Assembly: GCA_036429605.1 (NCBI GenBank)
Contig: JAVFKD010000016.1
Location: 1,240,001 to 1,304,000, forward strand
Direction: 5' to 3'
Length of the DNA stretch: 64,000 bases
Source: Cladobotryum mycophilum
Taxonomy: Eukaryota > Ascomycota > Sordariomycetes > Hypocreales > Hypocreaceae
Part shown: positions 46,666 to 58,800 of the stretch, one piece after another
Layout: every line of letters starts with the position of its first letter
Numbering within the stretch: position 1 is the first letter of the stretch
Program-made: the position numbers and the translations under genes
Notes under the pieces: model-generated
Database searches by the model: none
Told to the model about the DNA's origin: nothing
What the model saw: only the letters and a program-made list of their open reading frames with translations

Positions 46666-49600
46666 GTTTCTAGGCTCTGTAACTGGGGCGTGTATATGAT
46701 ACGGATAGCTCAGCTAGTGTGAATGGGAGTAAACAAGGCTGATAGTTTCACAGTATCTCTTTCTACTGCAGGCTCGTTTGCTTGAAAACGATAGAATAGC
46801 AGGCAGCGTCACTTACCCATGATCGTTAAGGGGATCGAAGCCTATAAGCACTCATGGTCTCTTGTATCATTCGCCCGAAAAAAGCAAGACTCGTGTCAGG
46901 TTTTTCTTCTGGAAGACATGGTCCGCTGAAGTGGATACAGTGGATGGTAGTTATCTGAGACACTCAGAAACCCAGCCATCCAGAGACGAAGTTTGCGTAC
47001 GGCGCAAGGGAATGAAAATGAAGGGTTTGCCGCCCCTCTCGTCGAAGGCCGATCTTTATCGGTCCAAAGACATTGAAATCCGGGTCATTCATGTGTAATT
47101 AGTCAGCTCCTACCTTGGGTAATGTGATACGATACCTGGTGATACTGCAAGGAGGAAGGTGAGTTCATAGACCCACACTGAGTGTTTTCGTCATGTCTCA
47201 GTGTCCTAGGTAAATAAGAAAATATAGGAGTAATAAGTCGTAGAACACGTAATATGTAATTACATTAACTGTACGGAGTACTATGTTACTCCATTCCTCC
47301 GTATCGGGCACCCATAGGCAAGACACCACAATCAAACGAGTGAAGAGTTGAAATGTAGCAATATCCGACGGACGCATCGAGATGGCGCATTTCCAAGGCA
47401 ACGCGGTAGAAGACATATGTCTTTTATAATGATATAGACATGTCAGTAAACTTTCATCCCAAGTCAAAAGATGCCAGGGTGTTGTTCTCGTAGGGCTGAG
47501 ATCCATTAAGGATGTGAGCTGCATTGATCACTATTGGCACAAGTAAAATGACCCAGGCTGAAGGTAACTGCGCGATTAAATCATTGGTTATCCGTTTGTT
47601 TTGGGGTTGTCCGTCAAAATGCACGACTGGCATGTCTGGAACCAACCGCCAATATCATTCAAATCAAGGGATCGACGGATCTCATTGGCACAAATATTCT
47701 CTTGCACTGATGAAGAGGTGCAGCTGGCGAACGCCTTCAAAGTGTTGTCTCGGATCGCGTGGCACCCGCACGATCGACGGCCCGTCAGCCGAAAACGATT
47801 TATAGAATGCCTGCAGGCTGCCCGTAACTTTATCAGTGACAAGCCTGACTCAAACATGTAAAGTAGCCGTTTGGACATCTCAACATTATGTTCAACAATG
47901 CCTTCTTTGGGCAGGTCTGGTAATGAACTTGGTCGTGTGACGAGCCCTTCAAAGAGAGCCACTTTAGCGTTGAGCCCAGAATCTTGGCAAAAAGCTTGGC
48001 ATCAGATCGGCTTATCCCGAATTGGCTCGGACTACCTAATCGAGCAATGAAAGCATGTGCTGCCTCCAAAGGCAAAGGAACAGATGACCAAATCATCCAT
48101 GGCAGTTCAGATCCTTGTTGAAGACAAAAATATTCTCAGTAGAGTTGCTCGTAGAAGTAACCAGATGTCACGATGTTACTTGCCACTTTGGGCAAGTCCT
48201 AGAAGTGCCGGGAACAGCGATTGAAGCCGAATTTGAGCCTCGTACTTTATGCCCCACGTCCATTGTGATGCACAAGTGGGTGCATGCAAAGGATTGATGG
48301 GATGTAAGGGAGAGCGAGATAGACAAAGGAGCGCTGTGTCTGAGGCTCAGACTGCTCGGTCCTGAGCGGCATGCGCGTCTTCTCCTCAGTATGGATATGT
48401 CCGAATACCGGAGAACGAACAGTCCTCTTGAATAGGCATCCTCACGGAGGGACTTTTTTATTATTTATTCCTGGTGCTTTTTCGGCAGCGGTTCTGAGAG
48501 CTTGCTAGAAATCGGTGGGCGCCAATAACATGAACTAACGCGGACTAACGACAGGAAAAAAGGTTGAGATTTTGATTGAGGCGCAGGGGTTCCCTTGATT
48601 AGGGGGCCGCGTTGCCCTTTGTGAAAAAGAGTCTGCCAAGTTTGATACTTTGTCTTGCGAATGTAGATATTCACATGCTATGACGAGATTCGTCTTCTGT
48701 ATGATGAAAAAATCTTTTGGTATTGAGCAGGCGACCAGCATATGTGGGCTCCGTGCAGTCCTAGCATTCGTATATGTGCGTACAAAGTAAATAAGTGGAG
48801 GGCTGCATTATGCATGAAATGGTGTATATTGCCCAGGTTAGTCATCAGATAGAGCACAAGGGGCTGATTCGATCTAGACCTGAAGCATCATCACTCAATT
48901 GTCATGATCATAGTCGACTTTTGCAACGTTGTCTGCGGAATCTAGGAATGGTCCAGGCTTCGAAGGAGGACCCGTGGGCCGGATAAGCACCATGTAAGGT
49001 TGCTGATGGATGATGCTGGAAATATTTTAGCAGCCAAGATGAGGGGGAGGGTTCTTTTGCAAGCCATTGCTTATCGACTCGGAAACTACCAAGCACTCCA
49101 AGCAAGTCTAGTAGATTGGCTGATTCGTGCCTTAGCGAGTGGCTAGCTAGCTGGCCGGCTGCAATACAGAGTAGATGAGCGAACAATGAGCGAACCAGGG
49201 CCAGAGAGCACGAGGGAGAGGGTGGCCTTGGGTGCCAAAGAAAGCAAGGCCCTCTCATACCTCGCAAAAGAGTCTCGTGCTCATGCTCGTGTGTCTCCCT
49301 GCTGCGGTAAGTGGAACATTCAGAGACAAGCCAAGCTTGGACGCCAATCTCCAGTCTCTCCAAGCTGTCGCTCACGGGTCAGCACTCACCACATGGGGAA
49401 ATGCAGGCTTCTGATTCGTCGATAGAAGAGCGATACCATGAAGAGCACGCGACCATTTTCTGGATGATGCTTGGTCAATTGAAGCACGCCCGCTCAGATC
49501 GAGGCAAGCTTCAGTCTTTTGCCCACATGCAGAGCCGATAGCGAGTAAGAAGGCGGGGAGGTTTCATGTTACGGATGGATTATTAGTCGTAGTAGACATT

Positions 49601-50572
49601 TTCAGAGAGCAAGGTAGTCGCAGCAGTCGCAGCTGCAGTGGTAGTAGCTCATCATAGCAACAAATTCCAGGAAAGAGCCGGAATCAGTGCCTACTTCCTA
49701 ATCTTCTACTGCGTTGCATTCCGTTGATCTTGTTCATTTTGTTTTTTAATCTTCTTCTTTTTCTTCAACGTCGTCTCTCTCATCCTTTCTCTCACTCATC
49801 AATCCGCCCCGCCTCTTTTTCCTCTTTCCCTCTTATCAGAAATTGTTGAGTGGTCTCGTGCCGTTTGCCGTTCATGATATCGAGAGCTGTGGTACAAAGT
49901 ACATACATCCTCATCGAGTTCCCCAGACCTGGACCCCCCTCCAAATACCATATTGCGATACGTCGACAAGCAATAAACCCAATCGCTGCCACACGCACAG
50001 TTTGTGTACCCATGACCACAGTCGACTGAGAAAAAGAAAAGCCACATCATACTACAAAGAAAACTCGACACGACAAAACACAATAGCGAACGAAACGAAG
50101 GAGCTGCATCACCGCTTGTCTCAGCAACCCCAACAAGCCCTTCCTCGTCAACTAATAAATCAACTGCCGACATACCCAGGAAAAAAGACATACTTGGACC
50201 CGCGGAGTTCCTTGCTTCACACCCTCCAAAAGTCACAAAAAGTGGTGCCTTGGTCTGTTTGTTACCGGTACCTACATATCCGTGTCTAAGTGGGCAGTGC
50301 TCGTTCTGTCACTACTGCACAGGAAGCGATAAGGAGCCCCAGACTCTGACGACTGCGCCTCGCGCCGCACTTACACGAGCAAGAAACTGGGACGTCTTAT
50401 TTTCTGGCCCCCCTTCGACCATCAATTGGCCTATCATCATTCTATATCCCGCATTGGAAAGAACCGATAGCCTGTAAAGGCACACGACCCGGTCCGCCGG
50501 CTCTCTACCCACTACCAGTCACGCCTGCGGGACTCGTCATCATATAATACTCAGAGGTTCGAATCAGTGGTC
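46666..50572. other. 3.9 kb divergent intergenic region, possibly with gene remnants
   Basis: No intact gene is supported between the divergent starts of the mpaB-like and bHLH genes. At 47.2-48.1 kb, overlapping frames on both strands look partly protein-like (for instance minus-strand LPSAWVILLVPIVINAAHIL near 47540-47600) but break repeatedly and match nothing I recognise; a decayed gene is possible. The last ~850 bases before 50573 are pyrimidine-rich then CA-rich and probably form a long bHLH promoter and leader. Confidence 0.4.
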
Positions 50573-51800
50573 ATGCCTCAACCAGTCTTCCCACCTACTC
50601 CTGGTTCCTCCTCTGATATCAAGGGCAAAGACGGTGTTCAGCAGCTAGTCTCTCTTCAACTGTCCTTTGAATTGCCACCACCAGCTATCCACGATGCCGA
50701 TGCATCACGCATCTCTCTAGTTGATACAAACCTCTCACCAACATCCTCATCACTAAGCTCTATTTATCCCATGCAAGCTGCTGAAGCTGTCAAGTCCCGT
50801 CGACGATCATCTGCAGCAAACAAGGAATCCAAAGATAGCGCATTTACCCTACCCCCTCCCCCCACCCGATCAAGGAAGATCATCCAGATGAAGCCCCGGA
50901 CTCAGGGGGAGTCTTCGGCGTCCGCCAAGGACTCTGCCAAGACCAGTGGAGGCAAGGCGTCGAAGGATTCCGCCAAGGCTTCCGGTGCTACCTCCGGATC
51001 AGGAGCCGCTGCTGCCAGTAATCAAGGCAAGAAGAAGCAACCGAGTGCAACAAGTGCTGCCGGGAGGAAAATTGCGAGAAAGACTGCCCATAGCCTGATT
51101 GAGAGAAGGCGGCGCAGCAAGATGAATGAAGAGTTCGCCCTTTTGAAAAGCATGATTCCCGCGTGCACAGGAGAGATGCACAAGTTGGCTATTCTTCAGG
51201 TTTGTGGCCTTTTTCGCTCAATCCCATGCAAGAGCTTGACTAATTCGTTTACAGGCTTCAATTGAATATGTCCGCTACCTTGAGGATTGCGTTTCTAAGC
51301 TTCAGGATCAGCAAGTCGAATCCCAGCAAGGTCGACCAGAAGCCCCACCCTTGCCCCCGATTCGAGAGTTTCATCCGTCGTTCCGAGGCGACGATGCTGC
51401 CGATACCGAAATGACGGACTCTGAAGCAGCTTCGCCAGTTTTCGAATCTCACCCACCTGAACATCATCAACCCTCTGTTTCGCCTGCGCTACGTGCTCAG
51501 GATTCGTGCTACCGACATGCCTCGTACTCATCCGTGTCTACGGACCAGAGACACTACAGCTACAGCAACTCTGTTGCTACTTCGCCTGCGTTTGGTCCCC
51601 AGCAACACGCACACGGCGGTTATTCCCAAGGCCACACCCCGACTTCAGGGTCAACGCTGACAAGTCCGGCCTTGTACCCCCAGACCGACCCTGATCAGGA
51701 GGCAACAGCTGCTTTGCTGATGCTCAACAGTGACAGAAGGGGAACAATGGCAAATAGCAATGGACGAGGTTTATCCGTTCGCGATCTGCTCAGTTCATGA
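50573..51800 (+). CDS. bHLH transcription factor
   Basis: Sequence-specific DNA-binding regulator that probably binds E-box sites as a dimer. Two exons, 50573-51199 and 51255-51800, give 390 residues; the 55-nt intron (GTTTGT, TTTACAG) lies inside the HLH region and keeps frame. The basic region and helix 1 read ARKTAHSLIERRRRSKMNEE, and helix 2 includes MHKLAILQ then ASIEYVRYLEDCVSKLQ. The His, Glu and Arg used by E-box-binding bHLH proteins are present. Before it lie Ser/Ala/Lys-rich disordered sequence and a Pro-rich stretch; after it is a Ser/Thr/Pro/Gln-rich tail that ends GLSVRDLLSS, a possible activation or docking motif. It resembles fungal developmental bHLH factors (Esc1/DevR type), but I am not sure of orthology. 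Confidence 0.9.
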
Positions 51801-52283
51801 TGTCACTGTCGTCCTGCTTTACTTTATCTTGACTAGATACCCCCGTGCGATGGCTCTTATTTATTATACTTGAACGACTATTTTTTGAATGTTTGTTTTA
51901 GATGGCTGAAAAGTCTCGGTCTTACGAATCGATGCCGTTTCTTAGGCGAATTCTTACAGTTGGTTGGGTGGTGATCCTGGGAATGCTGGGCTGAAAAAAG
52001 CGTTAATTTTTATGGAGTTTTAGGACTATTAGGCGTTTGCCGCAAGTTCTTGAGAACACCCCTTGGGCGACCCGGTATGACTATTTGGCGCGTGGAGCGG
52101 TTATTCTCAGGGAGATTCCAGATACCTATTAATTTAGGATTGTATTAGTTGCATTTACCTTATTGTCGTCTTACTCTTTATCCACAAAGTGACAACTCGC
52201 TGTTTATACTTTGATTTGCCAAGTCATATGCCAATGGCTCATTGCATCGCCAAGTTTTTGTTTTCTCATCCCATGTCTTATCC
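51801..52283. other. Convergent intergenic region
   Basis: About 480 bp between the 3' ends of the bHLH and PER1 genes; only presumed 3' untranslated sequence is seen. Confidence 0.45.
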
Positions 52284-53519
52284 TTATGATTTCAATCTCT
52301 CACTACCAGCAATATCATCGTTTGCGTCCTTGACCAAGAAACTGTAGAATTGGTTAATTCAGACCAAAGCTTGTCGGACAAGAGACATGTAGTTATGGGA
52401 AGCAACTCACTTATACCACAAAACGGTCGGTGCAATCGTCATCAAGTGCCATAAGCTGTGCGCATCAACGCAGCCCAACCAGGGCGGGAAATCAAATAGT
52501 TCCATGCTCATGGCGAACATGACCCAGGCGACGGCCAAACCAGGCCATATGGCCCACATGCGCCGCGACTTGCGGTAGCGGTCGAAGGAAAACCAACTCC
52601 ACATGGCGTTATGGATGATGCCCACGACCATGTTAGCAGCCATGTTGTATGTGTAGTCCCAGCGCACACCCTTGAGGTATCCTACGTGGCATAGATATAG
52701 CGTTCCGCAGAGACCAGTCCAGAGGCGCAGAAAAGAGCGCTTGCGCGGGGTACGTCGATCGAGGCGGAAGAGGCGGATGAAGGTATAGTACATGCCATAC
52801 ATGACGCTCGCGCCAGCAGCAAAGTAATCGAGCTGTTCGGTAGCAGCAAAGTCGCGGGTATGGAATATGGAACTAAACACCCAGGAGGCAAGGCCAAAGT
52901 AGGAGAAGTACTCGTAATACGGCCGGAGGGGGTACGAGGCGGGGATGAGAGCGCGAATTTTCTTAAGGCCCTGCCAGTGAGCCCAGAAGTTCCCAAGGGA
53001 GAAGAGGACGGAGAAGGGCTCCTGCATGCCGAGGAAACGGTAGAAGGGCCATTTTCCGTGGAATTGGACGACGGGATGGTGGGAGGCAATGCGGTCGGTT
53101 GTGACGATGTGTTGGCACGTGTAATCGCATTCGGAAGCGCAGTTCCAGAGGAGGAGGCGACGGAGGGCGGCTGGATAGTTGAGGAGAGGGATATGTTAGT
53201 CGTTTTGTCGAATAGCGGGATGATTGGAGCGCATAGTAGATGGGAGGGGAGAGAGCATACGGATGGGAGTGTGTTCTTTTCCTGGCGCGCAGTTTTCGGC
53301 TTTGCATACCTAAAGATTGTGTGGTGTTAGTTTATGCTGTACTTGAATGCACGAAGAGAGATGCAAGAAAGAAGCATGCGCATTTACCTCGAGACAATGC
53401 TTGAACTCGTGCAGCTGGTCACCAACAGAGGCATTCGTAGAACCTGAGAAGAGCACAGCAACGAGCAAGAACAGGGAGACGGCGCGAAGCCATGGCCGCC
53501 TCTGGTATGATGATATCAT
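52284..53519 (-). CDS. PER1: GPI-remodelling protein Per1
   Basis: ER multi-pass protein that removes the unsaturated sn-2 fatty acid from GPI anchors, a step needed for their sorting into lipid rafts. Four minus-strand exons: 53519-53388, 53309-53261, 53170-52411 and 52341-52284, giving 332 residues. The last exon is only 58 nt and supplies the conserved end FLVKDANDDIAGSERLKS; without it the protein stops early after VLWYK. Residues ~10-30 form a signal sequence (VSLFLLVAVLFSGSTNA). A Cys-rich lumenal segment follows (VCKAENCAPG; WNCASECDYTCQHI), then several hydrophobic helices. SIFHTRD and the later CVDAHSLWH hold the His/Asp set of the CREST/Per1 superfamily. Donors are GTAAAT, GTATGC and GTGAGT. 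Assignment is firm and all exons join in frame. Confidence 0.95.
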
Positions 53520-54529
53520 GGCGATACCATGAAAAGCTGAACTTTCTAGCAAAGAAAAGCAAAGCAGGGACTCGAGAGACCACAGTGTGTAAAAGCGGTT
53601 GTGCAATTCTTGTGATGATTTGGCAGTGGTGGGTGGTTATGCCGGGCACACAAAGAAAACAAGTGGGTTGGATGGCATTGGATCCACGACATCCCTGCAC
53701 AGAGTAAAGTTTCGGGTCTTCGGATCCGGCTTCCCTTGAGGGTTCTGTTCCAAGTGGGGAGCTCCTTTTTTACTGCCTGTTATCTACAAGTACATTGGTC
53801 AAAGAAATTGGATGCTATAAAAACACATTTTAATCAATAGTTTTCATAGGTATAGAGCTGAGAGTACTGAGTGCTTCTTGTATTATAAAAATACGCATAT
53901 CGTCTTGCATTCCCTGATTTATTTGGTTTCTTTAATGGTTTTAATAGAACATGGTATCTTGAGACGACAATACCAATTATACAGGGTACCTCATTTATCC
54001 GGCAGGTAGATGAATCTCCTGCACGATCAGATGGAAATTCTCGCATAGCCAAGACACCTTCTGCATCATCCAACACCATGCATATTATCATCAGTCAAAT
54101 ACACATTTCATCGCTATCATCTTAAGTTGTTAGAGCTATAGACGTCAATGGCTTTATTAACACACAGTTGGCCCTTATCAATCGATACAGTCGACTCATT
54201 TAAGCACAGGGACAGCGTGGAACCGTTCTTTACCAGATCCGGCTGGCTGGGTTTGCCGTTGCCCGAGCAACCGGGAGTACGCTGATTGGTCACCGTTGCT
54301 TCGCAAACGTCCATCCCAAAATATTCGAGTCAAGGTCGATTCTGCCTCTTTGATTATCCTGGACATGCATCTCAACGCGCTGGAGCTCCTAATTTTTTGA
54401 GGCACAATTGCAACATATTGGATCATGGGCTCGATCCACACGTAAATCTTTATACTAACTAATTCGACCACTTAACCAGCTGCTCAACGACACGACCACC
54501 TACCGACTACACGACAACGCGTATAAACA
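53520..54529. promoter_or_regulatory. Divergent upstream region of PER1 and MPS1
   Basis: About 1.0 kb between two divergent start codons. It is AT-rich around 53800-54120. No gene is supported; it should hold both promoters. Confidence 0.4.
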
Positions 54530-57194
54530 ATGGCGACTACTTCGCCGACCCCCATGGCTAACGGCCTCGTACGGAGGACATCTCAGCGCCAGGCAATGAG
54601 GCGACCCCCTTCCAGATCAGGCCTTAGTAGAAGCGATAGCCACCTGGCTCTTTCCACACATACTGCGTCGCGAACGCAATCGAAACAATACAACGACGAT
54701 AGTTCCGAGGATGAGATCCCCGTGCCTATGAAGCTCAGTGCTCTCACCAAGGCACTCCTCAATGACGGCGAACCAGAACCGGCAGTACAATCAGTTAGAA
54801 GGCCTCCTTCTCCGCCACTAACGAGACGACGAAGTGCATTGAACGCGTCGGTATCAAGTGTTGCGGAGCGAGGGAGATTTTCGAGATCCGGTAGCGAGCA
54901 ACCTAGCGATGGACAGTCTACACCCCCAAGGGATCGGGGTGCAAGCCCTGTGAGAAAGAGGGTTGTTCGTCTCAGTGGCGCATCGCAAAGCGTGAGCCAA
55001 TTGCAATCCTCTAAGCGACGTTCAACCTCGGGGACTCGACAACGGCCAACTCAACAGACTCGGCCCGAGAGCAGGGACAAGTCAGCATCCGAAGAGCGAT
55101 TCGAGGCGCCGACTGATTTCAAGACGCCCGCGCCTGGAACTCGAGTTGTGAGAATCTCAACCAGCTTCAGTGGAAGCCGTGAGCAATTGGGATCATCTGG
55201 TCCATCTTCCGGTCGGTCATTTGATCGCTCTGCGGGAGACAGGTCTGCTTTGGAGGCCGATTACGACCAATCCGAGGTCCCTGAAACTGTCGCTAGAAAT
55301 CCTCCACCAATCGGCCTCGGCAGCGTTTCGCGTTACACATCGACTAGAAATCGACAGGAGGAGGCAAACCTGCAGAGCTCAATGCGAATCAAGCGAGTAG
55401 GAAAGATTCCCGGAAGCTTTCTCAGTGGCCCTGCGCGACGAGGAAGGAGAAGACAAAGCGAAGAGGACGGTGAACTCAATGGAGAAGGAGATCATTTCAA
55501 CTCAAACCAAGATTATGAGAATCGGCAGTCAGACGATGCGGCTGACCCATACTATGCCGATGGGATCCGCGACTATAGCTCTGGAAGCCCGGTTAGCGGA
55601 AGTTCCGCCGCGAGAGCCATCCACAGGAGACAAGTTTCAAACCTTGATCTTAGAGGGGGATCTGGTAGACCATCACCACGGGGTATCGAGCTAGAGTTGG
55701 AACAAGAGCCTCAGCAAGGACACCAACAAGAAAAACAGGGAAAACGGGAAGAGGAGGAGGAGGAGGAGGAAATCCCTTACAGAAATTCTGTACGAAAATC
55801 AGATATGCCTTCAAGGAGAGACCAAGAGAACGATGTTCTCTCATCTTACCGACGGTATAAGCCCTCCGTCGAGGATCTCAAAGAAAAAGCTGCCCCGCGA
55901 CCCTTGAGCACTGATCTTGCTCAGGCGAGAAATGTGTCTCCCGAGAGGAAACCCTTGGCCTCTATTGCCAACAATACACCACACCGAGCTGCGCCGCCTC
56001 CACCACCAAAGATGTCTGTCTTGGAGGCGGCAATTTCCAATACCGGAGCTGCTGCGACTACGCAGACAAAACAGAAGAGGAACGTGCTAAGAGTCAATGG
56101 CAAGTCATATACGAGACTGGAATGCCTTGGCCGAGGTGGCAGTGCCAAAGTATACCGAGTGACGGCAGAGAATGGCCAGATGTTTGCTCTGAAGCGAGTA
56201 GCGTTAGAGAACGCAGATGAGGCTACGATCAGAGGGTACAAGGGAGAAATCGATTTGCTTGGGAAGCTTACCAACGTGGACCGCGTTATTAACCTTCATG
56301 CCTATGAGCTGAATTCAGAGAAGCAGGTTCTAAGTCTGGTGAGTTTTGATATGAACAAAACGTGAGGTGCTCATAAACTAACTGGCATAGGTTATGGAAA
56401 TGGGCGAAAGAGATTTGAACAATGTGCTAGCAAGTCGCCAAAATTCCGATACAGCAAGATTTGACCCTGTATTTGTGCGATTCTACTGGAAGGAGATGTT
56501 GGAGTGCTTGCAATCGGTTCACCAATACGACATTGTTCACTCTGATCTGAAGCCGGCCAACTTTGTCCTAGTCAAGGGTCAGCTGAAGCTCATCGACTTT
56601 GGCATTGCTAATGCCATCCAGACGGACGAAACAGTCAATGTTCACCGCGAGACCCAGATTGGTACACCCAATTACATGTCTCCCGAGTCACTGATCGATT
56701 CGAACAACCCGCGCGGAGGCCGCCTTCCGGGTCGCCCCAAGCTGATGAAGCTCGGAAAGCCTAGTGATGTTTGGTCATTAGGTTGTATTCTGTATCAGAT
56801 GGTTTATGGCATTCCTCCCTTTGGTCATATCCCCAATCAAATGGCAAGGTGCCAAGCCATCATCAATTGGGATCATGATGTTGAGTTTCCTTCTCGAGGC
56901 ATGGGTGGTGCACCTGTCCCGCCTTCATTGATACGAACAATGAAGAGATGCCTCAATCGAGATCTCCATATGCGACCTACATGTGAAGAGCTTCTTCATG
57001 ATACCGATCCGTTCCTATACCCTGCGGAAATTAGCGACAAGGCACTTCCCATTGAGGAAGAATTCCTCGGCCGGATTATCCAAAATGTCGTCCAGAGGTG
57101 TCGAGATCGTATGCCCACCGAGGCTGAGCTTTTGAGCACATGGCCACAGGCTTACTGGTCCCACGTTAAGAAGCAAGCGGCCAACAGGATGTGA
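54530..57194 (+). CDS. MPS1: Mps1/TTK-type dual-specificity protein kinase
   Basis: Conserved kinase of the spindle assembly checkpoint and kinetochore, and of spindle-pole duplication in some fungi. Two exons, 54530-56338 and 56391-57194, give 870 residues; the 52-nt intron (GTGAGT, GCATAG) interrupts the kinase N-lobe between codons. The N-terminal ~520 residues are Ser/Arg-rich, with an acidic EEEEEEE stretch, and look disordered and heavily phosphorylatable. The kinase domain starts at RLECLGRGGSAKVYRV (Gly-rich loop), with FALKRV (ATP-binding Lys), VHSDLKPANFVLV (catalytic loop near residue 652), LIDFGIAN, the activation segment IGTPNYMSPESL and DVWSLGCILYQMVYG. The serine-for-arginine HSD in place of HRD is typical of Mps1. 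The C-terminal tail RIIQNVVQRCRDR with WPQAYW also fits Mps1. Confidence 0.96.
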
Positions 57195-57761
57195 AGATAC
57201 AACTGAATTTTTTTTTGCGAAGAAGAGATGGCAAACTAGATCTGAAAGACGATAAACATGTTCGATCCATCCATTATCCCAGGAGAAAAGAGGCGAAACA
57301 ACGGTTCTTCATTTTTTTTATAACGACACTTTTGAAGTAATGAGGGCATCGCAGGCTTGGTGTTTGAGGAGTCTTTTTCTTGTCTTTCGTTTTGTACAAA
57401 TTACCCCTCGTTTGGTGTATTCTTTTTATTATTATTCAGGCGTATGTCTCATAATTTGGATTCAGGGGGAGAGGGTTAAAGCATAGAATAGCGTTAAGGT
57501 CGTTACCTTGCAATATGGCGCAAAATTGAGATGCCAGGATTGAGATTGTTACGGAAGCTGCAATAGTCTTAAGGGGCGTGTGGGGGTGGTGTGTGTGTGT
57601 TTTTTTTTTTGTATATTTTCATTATTATACAGTCCCAGCTATGTGCGGGTTCTACATGATGATACATATACTCCACGTTGTGAAGTTTATTCTTTCATAT
57701 ATCAGGGTTTCATGTCCTTTTTTTGTGGTTGTTTTTTTAAACTTGCGTTTTTTATAAGCTC
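57195..57761. other. Convergent intergenic region
   Basis: About 570 bp between the 3' ends of MPS1 and the bL21m gene. It contains GT and T runs near 57590-57612. No gene is seen. Confidence 0.45.
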
Positions 57762-58412
57762 CTAAACTGTTGACTCTTCAATGTCCTCCAGGTTCTTGAT
57801 ATTCAGCTCTGAAATGCGCAAGATGGTGTATCGATGTTTGCTCTTGGCCTGACGCTTGCGCCTCTGCCTCCGCTTCTTCTTGATTTTGATGCGCAAGGGC
57901 TCCGACTCGGTGCCCAGGACCGTGGCGCGGCACTCGAATACCCGGTCGTCGATGTGCGGGGCACCCTTCATGGTGAAGTCCCTGCTTCCCAGGATGCTGG
58001 CGCGGTTGAGCCGCAGGACGTCGCCTGGGAGGACGCCGGGCATCTTGAAGGGCAGGCGGATCTGGTCGCCCTCCTGGACTAGATAGGGGAAGCCGTGGAC
58101 GTGGACGGTGATGTAGTGACCTGGCTGGGCTGCGAGGAAGGGGAGGAGGTTCTTGACGGAGTCTGTGATGGGGACGGGAGGGGCGGAAGGGTGGCTCTTT
58201 TTGAAGGCGAGGGGGCGGATTTCAGAGGCGGTGGGGTTGGCGGCGTTGTTGACATGAGGCTGCGTCGCAATGGGTTCGACGATGGGTGTGGTTGAGTTGA
58301 AGGCCCGCGCATGGATTGGCAGTGTATATCTTGTTGCTGCTGCGGCGGCGGCGAGGGTCATAGAGCTTGAAGCTCTAAGCCCCAGAGCGGAGCGGAAGAG
58401 TGCCCTGCTCAT
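57762..58412 (-). CDS. MRPL49: Mitochondrial large-subunit ribosomal protein bL21m
   Basis: Mitochondrial homologue of bacterial ribosomal protein L21, a component of the large ribosomal subunit (yeast Mrpl49). One exon of 216 residues. I chose the ATG at 58412, giving MSRALFRSALGLRASSSM, because the resulting N-terminus is a basic, Ser/Ala-rich matrix targeting sequence; an in-frame ATG 21 codons upstream gives a poorer one. The L21-like core begins near residue 90 (FLAAQPGHYITVHVHGFPYL; EGDQIRLPFKMPGVLPGDVL). It contains SILGSRDFTMKGAPHIDDRV and then a very basic stretch (KIKKKRRQRRKRQAKSKHRY), as in L21 proteins. It is divergent from NSA2, another ribosome-related gene. Confidence 0.92.
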   Translation of the reverse strand: MSRALFRSALGLRASSSMTLAAAAAATRYTLPIHARAFNSTTPIVEPIATQPHVNNAANPTASEIRPLAFKKSHPSAPPVPITDSVKNLLPFLAAQPGHYITVHVHGFPYLVQEGDQIRLPFKMPGVLPGDVLRLNRASILGSRDFTMKGAPHIDDRVFECRATVLGTESEPLRIKIKKKRRQRRKRQAKSKHRYTILRISELNIKNLEDIEESTV

Positions 58413-58800
58413 TGTCGGCCAACTGCAATTGCCCTCGTACTCTGTTGTAGAGAGGGAGGGGCTTTTCAATCGCAAGCCGGGAAGTGTGAATTGACCAATT
58501 CGGGACCGTCCAATTCAAAACCCTCCCACCAAAAAGTTGTGATGGTGGTTTCCAATGTCAGAAAGCTTTAAACGGGTTCTTTTGCGCGCCGGATTAGTGT
58601 GGACCCGGGCTCCGAAGGGAAATGCCCACTTGGCGCGGTTCGTTCCCTGATGAACAAGTCCCGCCCGCAATATTTTTTTGGGCTTGACGAAGATTTCGAT
58701 AGCTGGGAAATTTTACCAGATTTTGCCGGCTTCAAGAGAAATTATCCCCACAGTTTGAAATAGCAGCAAGTCCATAGCTGGACATATAAAATCGCCCAGC
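58413..58800. promoter_or_regulatory. Divergent promoter of bL21m and NSA2
   Basis: A 388 bp spacer between a mitochondrial ribosomal protein gene and a ribosome assembly factor gene. An ACATATAAAATCG stretch at about 58782-58794 lies just upstream of the NSA2 start and may be a TATA-like or leader element. The arrangement would allow shared control of translation-related genes. Confidence 0.45.

Noticed and set aside
47601..47861. 86-codon plus-strand frame near 47.7 kb
   Set aside because: Some protein-like composition but no recognisable domain, no clear exons on either side, and an overlapping minus-strand frame of equal quality.
50551..50565. GGTTCGAATC, resembling a tRNA B box
   Set aside because: No acceptor-stem pairing or A box at the right spacing; it is part of the bHLH leader.
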